A stretch of 64,000 nucleotides of DNA. Source: Brienomyrus brachyistius (Eukaryota > Chordata > Actinopteri > Osteoglossiformes > Mormyridae). Each line of letters opens with the position of its first letter. Position 1 is the first letter of the stretch. Positions 48,729 to 58,112 of this stretch are shown here, one piece after another. A program made the translations under genes and the position numbers. Below the pieces are notes generated by a model. The model made no database searches, was not told the DNA's origin, and worked only from the letters and a program-made list of their open reading frames with translations. The stretch is taken from the NCBI RefSeq assembly GCF_023856365.1, contig NC_064541.1, positions 19,220,214 to 19,284,213 on the forward strand, written 5' to 3'.

Positions 48729-48820
48729 TACTTAGTTTGCTACTCAAATGTCAGTCATGGTAATACTCTATTCAATATACTGTAGTATTACCATGACAGA
48801 TTCGAGTAGCAAATGAAGTA
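48729..48820 (+). ncRNA. 92-nt miRNA-like hairpin, unassigned
   Basis: The segment folds on itself: TACTT (48729-48733) pairs with AAGTA (48816-48820), TTTGCTACTC (48736-48745) with GAGTAGCAAA (48804-48813), AAT with ATT beside that, and GTCATGGTAATAC (48754-48766) with GTATTACCATGAC (48785-48797). This leaves an 18-nt loop and a few small internal loops, about 31 paired bases in all. Size, arm length and small bulges fit a pre-miRNA on either strand. I do not recognise a known miRNA in it. A young palindromic MITE is the main alternative. It lies in otherwise unique DNA 44 kb beyond satb1. Confidence 0.45.
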
Positions 48821-49247
48821 TATTGTGCATGTAAAGATAAGGACGATTTGGCATAGCCACAGATCTTGCTTACTTACAGCATTAGTCTCTGTTGTATACA
48901 TTTAAAAATACTAGCATTTATATAGCTTTCTCTTAAATCCTACTTACGTTAATGTTGATAAGTTATTGTTGTCACCCAGCTCCTAAACTGTATTGTGTCA
49001 CTGCAAAGCTGTTATCTACACGATGAAGAAAAATAATGGATGACCCCCCCAAACACGAAAGGCAAAACCTCTGGCCAGATTCAAGGCAGCAACAGTAATT
49101 TAAAACAACTAAAAATACACAAATATAACCTGAAACAAAAATAAAATCTGTTTAAAAATTGATTTTCCCTTTGGTTTTATACCAGCCTTCAGAAAATTGT
49201 TACTGCTTACAGTTAAAACATGGACAGAATAGGCTGGGCATAGCTAA
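48821..49247. other. Intergenic AT-rich DNA, nothing recognised
   Basis: Unique sequence between the hairpin and a SINE. Confidence 0.45.
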
Positions 49248-49650
49248 TCTCCATCCACTTTCTATACCCGGGTTGTCCTAGTCATGGTGTGTGTGGGTCT
49301 GGAGCCTGTGGCTGACAACGACCCGGGATGGGATGCCAAACCATCACTGGAAACATTCACACACCATTCACTCACACATGCACATCTATAGGCAATTTGG
49401 TAACTCCAACTAACCACAACATGTTTTTGGACTGTGTGGGGGCAAGGAACCAGAATACCCAGAGGAAATCCCAAGAGGAAATCCCAAGAGGAAATCCCAA
49501 GAGGAAATCCCAAGAGGAAACCCCATGACGACAGAGGGAGAACATGTCAAACTCCACACACAGAGCCATTGTGGTGACGTGAACCATAGTCCCAGAGGTG
49601 TAAGGCTACAGTGCTAATCACTGCACCCCCGTGCCACTCCCCCCCCCCCA
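49248..49650 (-). mobile_element. tRNA-derived SINE with internal 13-bp array
   Basis: On the + strand it reads tail to head: CTCCATCCACTTTCTATACC, GGGTCTGGAGCCTGTGG, CACACACCATTCACTCACACATGCAC, GGCAATTTGGTAACTCC, CATGTTTTTGGACTGTG, GAGAACATGTCAAACTCCACACAC, then GGTGTAAGGCTACAGTGCTAATCACTGCACC. A 13-bp unit GAGGAAATCCCAA is repeated about five times (49462-49523) where the family has a single GGAGGAAACCCC. Ends beside a C11 run. Confidence 0.8.
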
Positions 49651-51181
49651 TAGCTAATCTATTTAAAAATAAACAAATATGCTAAAAAATGTGCACCTTG
49701 GAAAGTTTTGCAACAAAACTAACTCAATTAATACAAAATGTAATCACCTTACACCGGTGTAGAACACCAAACCATATGTTATTTATAAATTTATATATCA
49801 CAAAAGTCAACATTAAATTAGACACAGTTCTGCATGTTGATGGTGGTGTTTTCCCAGTTTTGCTTAATACGCCTAATAACAATTTTACACTTAAAATAAA
49901 TTCCCAAAGAGACAAAATGTGTAGTATTATATATTGCCAGTGTTTTATAAAATTTAATCAAAATTCAAAGTGTTTTTGATAGCATGCTCTGAGCTAATTC
50001 TTCTACAGTTGTTTGTATTGTAGCTGTTAAAAGGTACAATGCACTACAGCAACAAAAAAAATGGCAATATAGTGACTACAATTAACATATAACAGTATGG
50101 GTGACAATGACATGGTACATTTTTAATACGCACATTATAATAGACAGTATTGTGTTGTGTATTACTAGAGACCCCAATCAAAATTATTCATGGTGTACCA
50201 TGATTTTAGAACAGGCTAATACTTACCCGGAACAGACAGTGAAGCATCACCTTCTTTTTCGCTAAAATCTTGAGAAATTGTTTGCCCTAAAAACACAATG
50301 GTGGGCCACAGTAAAATCAGTGTGAAAATACAAGGTGTGTTACAAGTTAGACATCAGAGTATACCAACATCACGGATCATTTCCGAACCTATTATAGATA
50401 CATGTGTGGCCGCGAAATGTAGATGACTAAACTTTTAAAACCCCATTTGTTTAGAGTAACAATTCGCGATACTAAGTTGGATTGGCTTGAACACGACCAT
50501 CGTTCGCCCACAGTTTGTCTGCGTGCGTTGATGCCATCTAACTGAACCACTGACGCAGCCCTCGTCACATGTGCTGTCAGCTGTTTCACTTCAATACCGA
50601 GATCAGCATTGACTGTTATTGCACTTTATACCAAAGCAGTGATTGTGCTACTACTCAAGTAAACTAAAAGATCGTCAGTTTATTTAGTCCCTCCGTGAAA
50701 TTAAATGCACAGAAACGCTTTGTTTATAACTCGCGAGCATGCGCATAACATGGATTCAGCATTTCTGTGATAAATCGTGTTTTATTAATGTTATTGTATG
50801 GAGTTGTTGATTGTTGCTAGATCGAAGCTTTAATTAAAGCATCTACGCCTGACCAGAAGCACAGAGTCGCTTGATCTGAATATTTTGTCGATTTTCATGG
50901 TTTTTGTTGTTCATTCGGTGCTGCAAATGAAATTGCAAAGTGCGTGTTATACACCGAGTAGAAGTGATCGAATGTCATACCGGTGTTCTGCTGCTACAAT
51001 ACGGAACAACGTCATTTACGACCTGGACATGTTTCACGTGTATAGGTTGTAACTGCGGTCCTCCATGTGTGATAACAGGCAACGAAGAGTGTGCTAATTT
51101 ACACTGACTCTAATACAACTTTACACAATGTCCAGAATTCATGTTAGGGAACCAAACTTTGAACTTTTATTATGCAAAAAA
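49651..51181. other. Intergenic AT-rich DNA
   Basis: Unique sequence. GCTTTAATTAAAGC (50827-50840) is a perfect 14-bp palindrome containing TTAATTAA. No gene recognised. Confidence 0.45.
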
Positions 51182-51353
51182 ATCTGCCCGTCAGATGGGC
51201 TGCCATCCTCCCATCCTCAGTTGTTCCCTGCCTCGTGCCCATTGCTTCCGGGATAGACTCCGGACCCCCCGCGACCCAGTAGGATAAGCGGTTTGGAAAA
51301 TGGATGGATGGATGGATGGATGGATGGATGGATGGATGGATCTGCCCGTCAGA
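51182..51353 (+). mobile_element. 5'-truncated SINE insertion with 14-bp target-site duplication
   Basis: ATCTGCCCGTCAGA at 51182-51195 and again at 51340-51353 flanks an insert (51196-51339) that is the 3' half of the SINE family: GCCTCGTGCCCATTGCTTCCGGGATAGACTCC, CGCGACCCAGTAGGATAAGCGGTTTGGAAAATGG, then (ATGG)n. A textbook target-primed insertion; the young look (intact CpG sites, long tail, perfect duplication) implies recent activity. Confidence 0.92.
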
Positions 51354-51751
51354 CCCCAGAAAACTCTCTCGGTTCGGTATTCTGAAAACAGGCTACAGTG
51401 TTAGGATATCTTTCCCTTTACAATGAAACTAAGAAAAATGACAATATTGCTACTTGAATATTGCAGTGTTCTGCATAATCAGGTACACTGGAGAAGACTT
51501 CCGTGTCTCCCAACCAAAGTGATTGATGCGTGTAGGGGATTCATTTGTTATCCAGTCAGAGAGTGTAAAGTGCATTATTTATATACATGCACGCATCATC
51601 TTGGGAATATGTTTATGTAAACTTTACGGTTACTAAGTCAATCTAGAGTTTGATATTTAGAACTTAAAACATCACTCCCAGAAGTAGCAAATAATCAATG
51701 TGATAAATCAAAATATAAGCACCAGTATTATGGCTGTAATGAACCATGCAG

Positions 51752-51752
<1 letters not shown>
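51354..51752. other. Intergenic AT-rich DNA, nothing recognised
   Basis: Unique sequence between the truncated SINE and the tetranucleotide repeat. Confidence 0.45.
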
Positions 51753-51839
<87 letters not shown>

Positions 51840-51840
51840 T
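51753..51840. repeat. (TATC)n microsatellite, about 21 units
   Basis: Uninterrupted tetranucleotide array; the length suggests high polymorphism. Confidence 0.97.
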
Positions 51841-52534
51841 TATTTTTTTTTGATGGACTGTTTCATTCTAATATTTTTATTCACAGTATTTTCATCAGTA
51901 TCTGGTTTTAGAATTTTGCCAAAAAAGTATTATTTGCAGCGTAGCTTGATTTGCTTAGAATACTCTTGGCAAAATTAATGCCATTTTACTGTCTCTGTTT
52001 GCGTTAACTGTGCTATGTAAAAAATCTAAAACCAGCATTAATTGCCACATGTGGAGTTTTACGCTATATGAATATTTGAATCGATTGCATTCCTCGGGTA
52101 GGCCTGTGAACTGCAGCTGACCAATTGCAGCACTTTGCCTGCCCACCTGGTTTGTGATTGACACATACAGAGTTAAAAGATTCAAAAGATTTTTGTGTTC
52201 ATAAATCGTAATCCATATTCATGAAGAATCCACAGGCATATGGCACATTTCATGCTTGTATGACAAGGTTTGTATGTACAAATTCTGACAGGTTCCTTGT
52301 TCAGCTACAACACCTGTTTCATAAGTGTTGCACCCGTTTCACAGAAGTTAAATTTTGCAAACTCTGGGTAGAAGATATAATACAATAAATGTACTGTATA
52401 TAATATAGGATATAAAGAAAGCAAAGCTAGCAGATTATTATTCACTTAAAACTCTTTTTCTTGTATAGTTAATTGCATCATAAGCGAAATACTGTATATA
52501 GATGCGGTGATTAAATGATCATCTTCTGTTAGTG
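51841..52534. other. Intergenic AT-rich DNA, nothing recognised
   Basis: Unique sequence; no domain-bearing frame. Confidence 0.45.
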
Positions 52535-53120
52535 CTTATTCTAGTCAGGGTCACAAGGGGTCTGAAGCCTATGGGCACAAGGCAGGGAACAACCCAGGAT
52601 GGGGCTCAAACCGTCACAGGGCACAAGGCAGGGAACAACCCAGGATGGGGCTCCAACCCATCACAGGGCACAAGCAGGGAACAACCCAGGATGGGGCTCC
52701 AACCCATCACAGGGCATAAGGCAGGGAACAACCCAGGATGGGGCTCCAACCCTCACAGGGCACAAGGCAGGGAACAACATAGGATGGGGCTCCAACCCAT
52801 CACAGGGCACAAGGCAGGGAACAACCCAGGATGGGGCTCCAACCATCACAGGGCATAAGGCAGGGAACAACCCAGGATGGGGCTCCAACCTATCACAGGG
52901 CACATTCAGACACCATTCACACCTATGGGCAATTTGGTAACTCCAATTAACCTCAGCATGATTTTGGACTGTGGGGGGGGGGGGGGGGGAGAGAGAACCT
53001 TCAGGAAACCCCAGGATGACATGGGAAGAACATGCGAACTCCACACACATGGAGCCATGCTGGGGACTCGGACCCTGATCCCAGAGGTGTGAGGCGACAG
53101 TGGTAAGCGGCATGCCACCC
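52535..53120 (-). mobile_element. tRNA-derived SINE expanded by an internal 46-47-bp array
   Basis: On the + strand it runs tail to head from TAGTCAGGGTCACAAGGGGTCTGAAGCCTATGGGCAC, through GGGCAATTTGGTAACTCCAATTA, GATTTTGGACTGTG and GAACATGCGAACTCCACACAC, to GAGGTGTGAGGCGACAGTGG. The segment GGGCACAAGGCAGGGAACAACCCAGGATGGGGCTCCAACCCATCACA, single in other copies, is present seven times (starts 52573, 52619, 52666, 52712, 52758, 52805, 52851). A G17 run (52973-52989) interrupts it. Confidence 0.88.
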
Positions 53121-53589
53121 TTGTGTTGCATTTCTAACAATTTATATTAGAAATAATATAATAATAATAATAATAGTCGTAATTAGATTTGTTGCGTGAG
53201 GACAAATACAATTCAATATTACAGCATGATACTACATGCTATACATGCTATAAAGTATACATGCTACACTGTACTATGCTATACTGTACTATGCAATACT
53301 GTACTATGCTATATCTTGTGGAAAATGAAAGAAACCAAGAAACAAATAATGAAAATCCCAGAAGAGAGCAGCTGCTGCATGTGCGCAAACAGACAAATAA
53401 TTATGGAAACTCTTTCCCCTTTTTTCAGTTGATTATTTTAATTGGCTGGAGAAGAACTGGGAAATGCTGCTTATGAATCTCAATATGCAGTTTATGAATG
53501 TAGCTACGGCCAGTGAATCTTTGACCTTCTGAAGTTTTACTTTATGATATACTAATGCCAGACAATATGTATTATTTTTGTATTATACT
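53121..53589. other. Intergenic DNA with small tandem repeats
   Basis: (AAT)n at 53159-53174 and a 15-bp triplet array ACTGTACTATGCTAT (53268-53312). No gene. Confidence 0.5.
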
Positions 53590-54432
53590 ACGGGACCGTT
53601 GAATGCTTGATTCTGATTGGCTGACGAACGTTCTGAGGTGTGCAATTATTTTCAGATAACCGCACGGCGAACGTAGTTCCAGGTAGCTCTCTTGACCGCA
53701 TTACAGTTCCATATCACTTCGCATAGTTAACTGTAATAACGGAAATTAGCATACAGTACCTATACAGCACACAGGACTAACAAAAACAAAAACATGACAG
53801 ACGATTTTCCGAAAGTAAATTTTAATAATTACGGTGAATATGAAACTTTCAACAACTGGGCTGCAACAGTATTAGTTAGCCTAGTGTACCAACTTAAACG
53901 CTACACATGACATTTCTCACTAGCGAGGTAATAACAGCGCTGCATCTTAAAGCAGACTTACAGTTTAGAGACGGTGCTTCAGAACACTGTTGAGGGACAC
54001 ACAGAGGTAGCCTAATTCATACAAGCTCTCTCTCTCTCTGTTTCTCTTTCTCTGTGTCTCTGTCTCTCTCGCTCTCTTTCTAATAACTTCATTATTAACT
54101 GCATTAGTCTGCTATCAACGGCTCAAGCATCCATTGCCAGCTTTAAAATGACGTTTTGGAACTAGCAAAAGAGTCGTTGGATGAGATGCGGAAGAAATAA
54201 TCCTACTCACAATAGCGATTTAAGTAGAAAAACCGGACGAATCCCTTGAAATATATCATCTGATCGATGTCTTGAGGTGTGGCAACCGTAGTATAAGCGG
54301 AATAATTGACTCCGGACCGTTGAATTATTAGAAAATAATGCACACCCGAGGTGTAACGGCCACTCCGCTTCGCGTCGTGGCCGCATTACCACCTCGGGTG
54401 TGCATTATTTTCTAATAATTCAACGGCCCGTC
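53590..54432. mobile_element. Non-autonomous DNA transposon (inverted-repeat element)
   Basis: The left end reads ACGGGACCGTTGAAT (53590-53604) and the right end, reverse-complemented, ACGGGCCGTTGAAT, so they form short terminal inverted repeats. The right end is itself a large palindrome (54293-54453). The interior carries a TCTC-rich stretch (54026-54076) and no transposase. Superfamily is unknown; no clear target-site duplication was seen. Confidence 0.6.
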
Positions 54433-54453
54433 GTCAATTATTCCTTACTTATT
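54293..54453. repeat. 160-bp near-perfect palindrome
   Basis: A perfect 37-bp arm (54317-54353, from CCGTTGAAT to CCCGAGGTG) is mirrored at 54390-54426, with a 36-bp centre that pairs further (GGCCAC/GTGGCC). Imperfect pairing extends outward through GGAATAATTGAC to about 54293 and 54453. It would extrude as a long hairpin. Confidence 0.95.
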
Positions 54454-56064
54454 GCACATTATACAATGGAATTAAATGTTTAAGGAATAAGAATTTAGAT
54501 ATTTAGAAGTCTGCATGCATCTTACTATTTCAAACCATCAGCTGTTTTTTTTTGTATTTGCAAAGTGGGTTTTGTCATTTCAGAACAGTTACAAAATGTG
54601 CAACAGCAAAAAAGAGATGGATGCAAACATTAATGAGAAAGGATGATAAAACTATGTAAATGTTAATGTATGTGGTTGTTTATGGCCTTCACATTAGGTG
54701 GACAATAGTTAAAAGTTCTGTAAACTTGTAAATATGATAGGATTTCATATGAATTATTTATGTGAAATTACATTGGAGAGCTACTAATTGTTTGAATCAT
54801 GTTCATTTTCAAGTTCATTCGCAGGAAAATGACTGTCTGCGAAGTCTTAGAAAAGTCCTATGATATTAACTAAAAATCCTTTCCTCTTTAAAAAAATGTA
54901 CCATTGAATAGTTTATGTAGTTTACTGTTTTAGGTATCATAAAGTTTATCGAATGTACGTAATAATGTAAATATTAATCTATATATTTCTATACTATCTT
55001 CACTGGGTAGTCTGAGTCAATGCACGCATGAATATATCCAGATAAGATATATTACTAATTGCAGTTGCAAGTTTAAATCAGGTAAAAAAATATGCATTTC
55101 TTTCTTTAAAGCATGTAAATTATATAACTAACAATACTGTACTACTCTGCGTGGGCCTGTGTGGTGTATCTGTGGTGTAATTGTTTCTGCATTACATAGT
55201 TATATAATAATTAATAATTCATGGTTAAGTGTGTGTTGAAGTCACAGTCAGTGCAGTGACGTGCACCTCAGCCACTACTGGTATAACGTTGATTTTAGGA
55301 AGATGAGGAAGGTAGCAGAGAATACAGAGTCACACAAAATCATTATTTCCTCTGCTACCTATGGAAACCTCACTGGGTAGCAAAACTTTTTTCTTTTTTA
55401 AATTCAGATTATAATGAGTTGCAAATGTTTAATATGAAAACCCTGGGGGTGGGGGCCCACTTCACTAAATAAATTCATACATTTAGAAAATGTTTCTCAT
55501 ACAGACAGCTCATGATTTACAAACTGAATTTTAAAATATGGGCACATATGTTAATGTTTCTTAATGTAGGAAGTTTAAAGCGACGAGATGTGTTTGAAGA
55601 GGAGATATTTTATAATGTGAAAATGAAGGGCTGCAGTGCACTCGCTGGGAGCCACATTGGAGCGAGTTGGCATGTGTAAACGGTGCAAGAAACATTTCTA
55701 TTTCAAAAATGTAGCCAGCGACATATATATACGCAGAATTATGTACAGTACTACTCACTTCATTGTAACGTAACTAGACCGGCCCTTTAAAATCCACACA
55801 GTTACAGTTTGCTTGGATTCCCTGGAATTAAACACATTGAAAATTGTGAATTGTAGAATAGCTGGCATCATAGATAGCTCTTGTATTATTTAGGTTTTCT
55901 AAAAACAGACTAACCTGTTCATTTTATTGTATAAGGTGTGTGCTTAGAAAAACAGCTTTAAGAAATGCAATTTCAATTTCAAAATGTACCAATTTTAGAA
56001 ACTCCTTTTATTCATTGCTTCTTTTCGCCCAAAACTCCACCATTTTCCATTCCCACTTGTTTTA
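54454..56064. other. Intergenic AT-rich DNA, nothing recognised
   Basis: Unique AT-rich sequence without domain-bearing frames or recognisable elements. Confidence 0.45.
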
Positions 56065-56240
56065 TGTCTCAGGGGGTCCAGAGGCTGTGCTGGGGGCTAC
56101 AGGCACAGGGCAGGGAACAACCCCTTATGAAGACCCCATGAAAACAGGGAGAAGGAGAACATGCAAACTCCACGAGGTAGAGACCCCTGGGTCGTAGGTG
56201 TGAGGCAGCAGTGCTACCCACTGCACAATCATGCCTCCTT
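56065..56240 (-). mobile_element. Old internally deleted SINE
   Basis: On the + strand: GGGGGTCCAGAGGCTGTGC, GGGCAGGGAACAACCCC, GGAGAACATGCAAACTCCAC, then GTAGGTGTGAGGCAGCAGTGCTACCCACTGCACAATCATGCC. The middle of the family sequence is missing. Its head and right flank are duplicated 421 bp to the right. Confidence 0.75.
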
Positions 56241-56300
56241 TATACCCGAGACTATTACAGTTATTATTTTTTTGCAATTTATGGCAAAAAATGGTTTGAA

Positions 56301-56660
56301 CATCCATCCATCCATCCATTTTCCAAACCGCTTATCCTATTGGGTCGCGGGGGGTCCGGAGCCTATCCCGGAAGCAATGGGCACGAGGCAGGGAACAACC
56401 CAGGATGGGGGGCCAGCCCATCGCAGGGCACACTCACACACCAGTCACTCACACATGCACACCTATGGGCAATTCAGTGACGCCAAGTAGCCTCAGCATG
56501 TTTTTGGACTGTGGGGGGAAACCGGAGTACCCGGAGGAAACCCCACGACGACATGGGGAGAACATGCAAACTCCACACACATGTGACCCAGGCGGAGACT
56601 CGAACCCGGGTCCCAGAGGTGTGAGGCAGCAGTGCTATCCACTGCACAATCATGCCTCCT
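56301..56660 (-). mobile_element. Full-length tRNA-derived SINE
   Basis: The best copy in the window. Tail (CATC)n at 56301-56318, then TTCCAAACCGCTTATCC, GGAGCCTATCCCGGAAGC, GGGCACGAGGCAGGGAAC, ACACATGCACACCTATGGGC, CATGTTTTTGGACTGTGG, and the head. Read on the - strand the head has an A-box-like TGTGCAGTGGATAGC and a perfect B-box GTTCGAGTC (56597-56605), the internal RNA polymerase III promoter of a tRNA-derived SINE. The tail end is shared with the other copies in the window, indicating one retrotransposition partner. Family name not assigned. Confidence 0.92.
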
Positions 56661-56883
56661 TTATACCCGAGACTATTACAGTTATTATTTTTTTGCAATT
56701 TATGGCAAAAAATGGTTTGAACATGATCAACTTTATTTATTTATTGAAGACCTATTCTTGGGTGATGTAGAGGCTCAGGGTGTAGAATTATGCCTCCCAC
56801 TTTCCGAACTGAGATTTACGTGTGGAATCACACAAGGATCTTCTCCTGCCTAGTGCCCCCCCCAACCCTCACCCTAACCCTAA

Positions 56884-56904
56884 CCCCCCCCCCCCCCCCC
56901 CCCC
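56884..56904. repeat. C21 homopolymer
   Basis: Follows three telomere-like CCCTAA-type units and is followed by GTCTCATAGCAGG. Confidence 0.95.
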
Positions 56905-56984
56905 GTCTCATAGCAGGTTCTAGGTGCCCTCTGAAGCTTCAGCCCATAAATGGTTATAGAAAATTGATAGATGAGTAGACGTTT

Positions 56985-57085
56985 CTCTTATGGATGAGGG
57001 GCACCCGATTATGTTCCACATTTTTTAGGGCCCCTGTCACTCAGGTGTCTTTGGAATAGTTATAACACCCCCCCCCCCCTCATGG
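56985..57085 (-). repeat. Dispersed repeat, copy C (inverted)
   Basis: Reverse complement contains CTATTCCAAAG, CCTGAGTGACAGGGGCCCTA and GGAACATAAT, matching 22477-22590 and 60408-60530. A C12 run (57068-57079) marks its end. Confidence 0.75.
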
Positions 57086-57349
57086 TTTTCCTGCTGTGTC
57101 TCTACTTGACAAATATCATTATAATGGGCAGATAAAACCATTTGGAGTTTACTGGGAGAACTGTTTGCCATACAGTAAGCAGTGCAGCCTGACCTGTAAA
57201 CAGAAAGCCACAGCCTAAATTATGAATGAAAGACATAAGTGTGGCTTAATTGAAATGTTTTTAAGTTAGATCTTTTATCCAGAAGTTTTTTTTAAAGTGG
57301 ATATAATTTGTGTTTCATTTTGAGGGCAAAAATTATTTATGACATTCCT

Positions 57350-57412
57350 GTGCTGCCTGGGACGAGCCCACAAACCCTAACCAGGATAACTGGTTGGAAG
57401 ATGAATGGATGG
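57350..57412 (+). mobile_element. SINE tail fragment
   Basis: GCTGCCTGGGACGAGCCC, AACCAGGATAACTGGTTGGAAGATGAATGGATGGG corresponds to the last 60 bp of the SINE family. Confidence 0.45.
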
Positions 57413-57575
57413 GAATTCCTTATAACCATACAGTCACAAACTGATGAATGATCACCACATTCACCGTACCTCTGTGATAATTATTGTTTTTTATTATTGA
57501 TTTTGAAGCATGCTTTCTCAGTCTGCATTAGACATACAGGAAGCACATTCACTCTGGTGTAGTCTAGTCCCAGCT

Positions 57576-57578
<3 letters not shown>

Positions 57579-57627
<49 letters not shown>
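57579..57627. repeat. (TG)20(CG)4 tract
   Basis: A long TG array passing directly into CG dinucleotides; strongly alternating purine-pyrimidine, a classic Z-DNA candidate. It leads into a SINE body. Confidence 0.95.
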
Positions 57628-57628
<1 letters not shown>

Positions 57629-57745
57629 TGCAGTGTTTGCATGTTCTCCTAGTGTCTGGGTGGATTACCTCTGACCACTCCAGTTTTCTACCACAGTCTA
57701 AAGACTCGCAGCTCCAGTGGATTAGCGACTTCCTGTTTGGCCTGA
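57628..57745 (+). mobile_element. SINE middle fragment
   Basis: GTTTGCATGTTCTCCTAGTGTCTGGGTGGATTACCTC and CAGTTTTCTACCACAGTCTAAAGAC match the post-head part of the SINE. Head and tail missing. Confidence 0.55.
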
Positions 57746-57964
57746 GAGAAAGTATGTTTCTGCACTAGTTATAATCTTTTGGAAACATTTTTGGGCAAAG
57801 GAAGCCTTGAAATTAGAAGTTTCAGCAGTTTTCTTTTTGTTGTAAGTTTGTTCTTAATCATCATATGTTTTCGGGTTTACAAGGCGCTTGGAATCATACA
57901 GTGTATCGCCTTAAATAAAGTCACTGCGAGTCGGCCACAATAACAGATGAAGAAACATGTGTAT

Positions 57965-58112
57965 GTATGTGTCTGCATGTCTGTTTTGTGATGGACCAGC
58001 AAGTCGTCCAAAGAAGTATATCGCCTTGAACATTGTGCTTTGCGGGATAATCTCTGGATCGCTGTGGCACTAATTGGATTAGCTCTTGTCGAGGATGGAT
58101 GGATGGATGGAT
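57965..58112 (+). mobile_element. SINE tail with (GGAT)n
   Basis: TGTGATGGACCAGCAAGTCGTCC then GCTGTGGCACTAATTGGATTAGCTCTTGTCGAGGATGGATGGATGG. Interrupted by a non-SINE stretch around 58015-58050 resembling the ATCGCCTTGAA string at 57903-57914. Confidence 0.5.

Larger units (their letters stand above)
56725..57349. other. Intergenic DNA with C-tracts
   Basis: Contains CCCTAACCCTAACCCC leading into a C21 run (56884-56904), and the inverted copy of a dispersed repeat (56985-57085). No gene. Confidence 0.6.

Noticed and set aside
49262..49587. - strand frames with repeated SSWDFLLGF-type peptide
   Set aside because: Product of the 13-bp array in a SINE.
52532..53140. Overlapping frames with repeated peptides on both strands
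   Set aside because: They arise from the 46-47-bp array inside a SINE.
56597..56605. Possible tRNA gene (A and B boxes on - strand)
   Set aside because: The boxes belong to a SINE head; the following sequence is SINE body and no tRNA cloverleaf closes.
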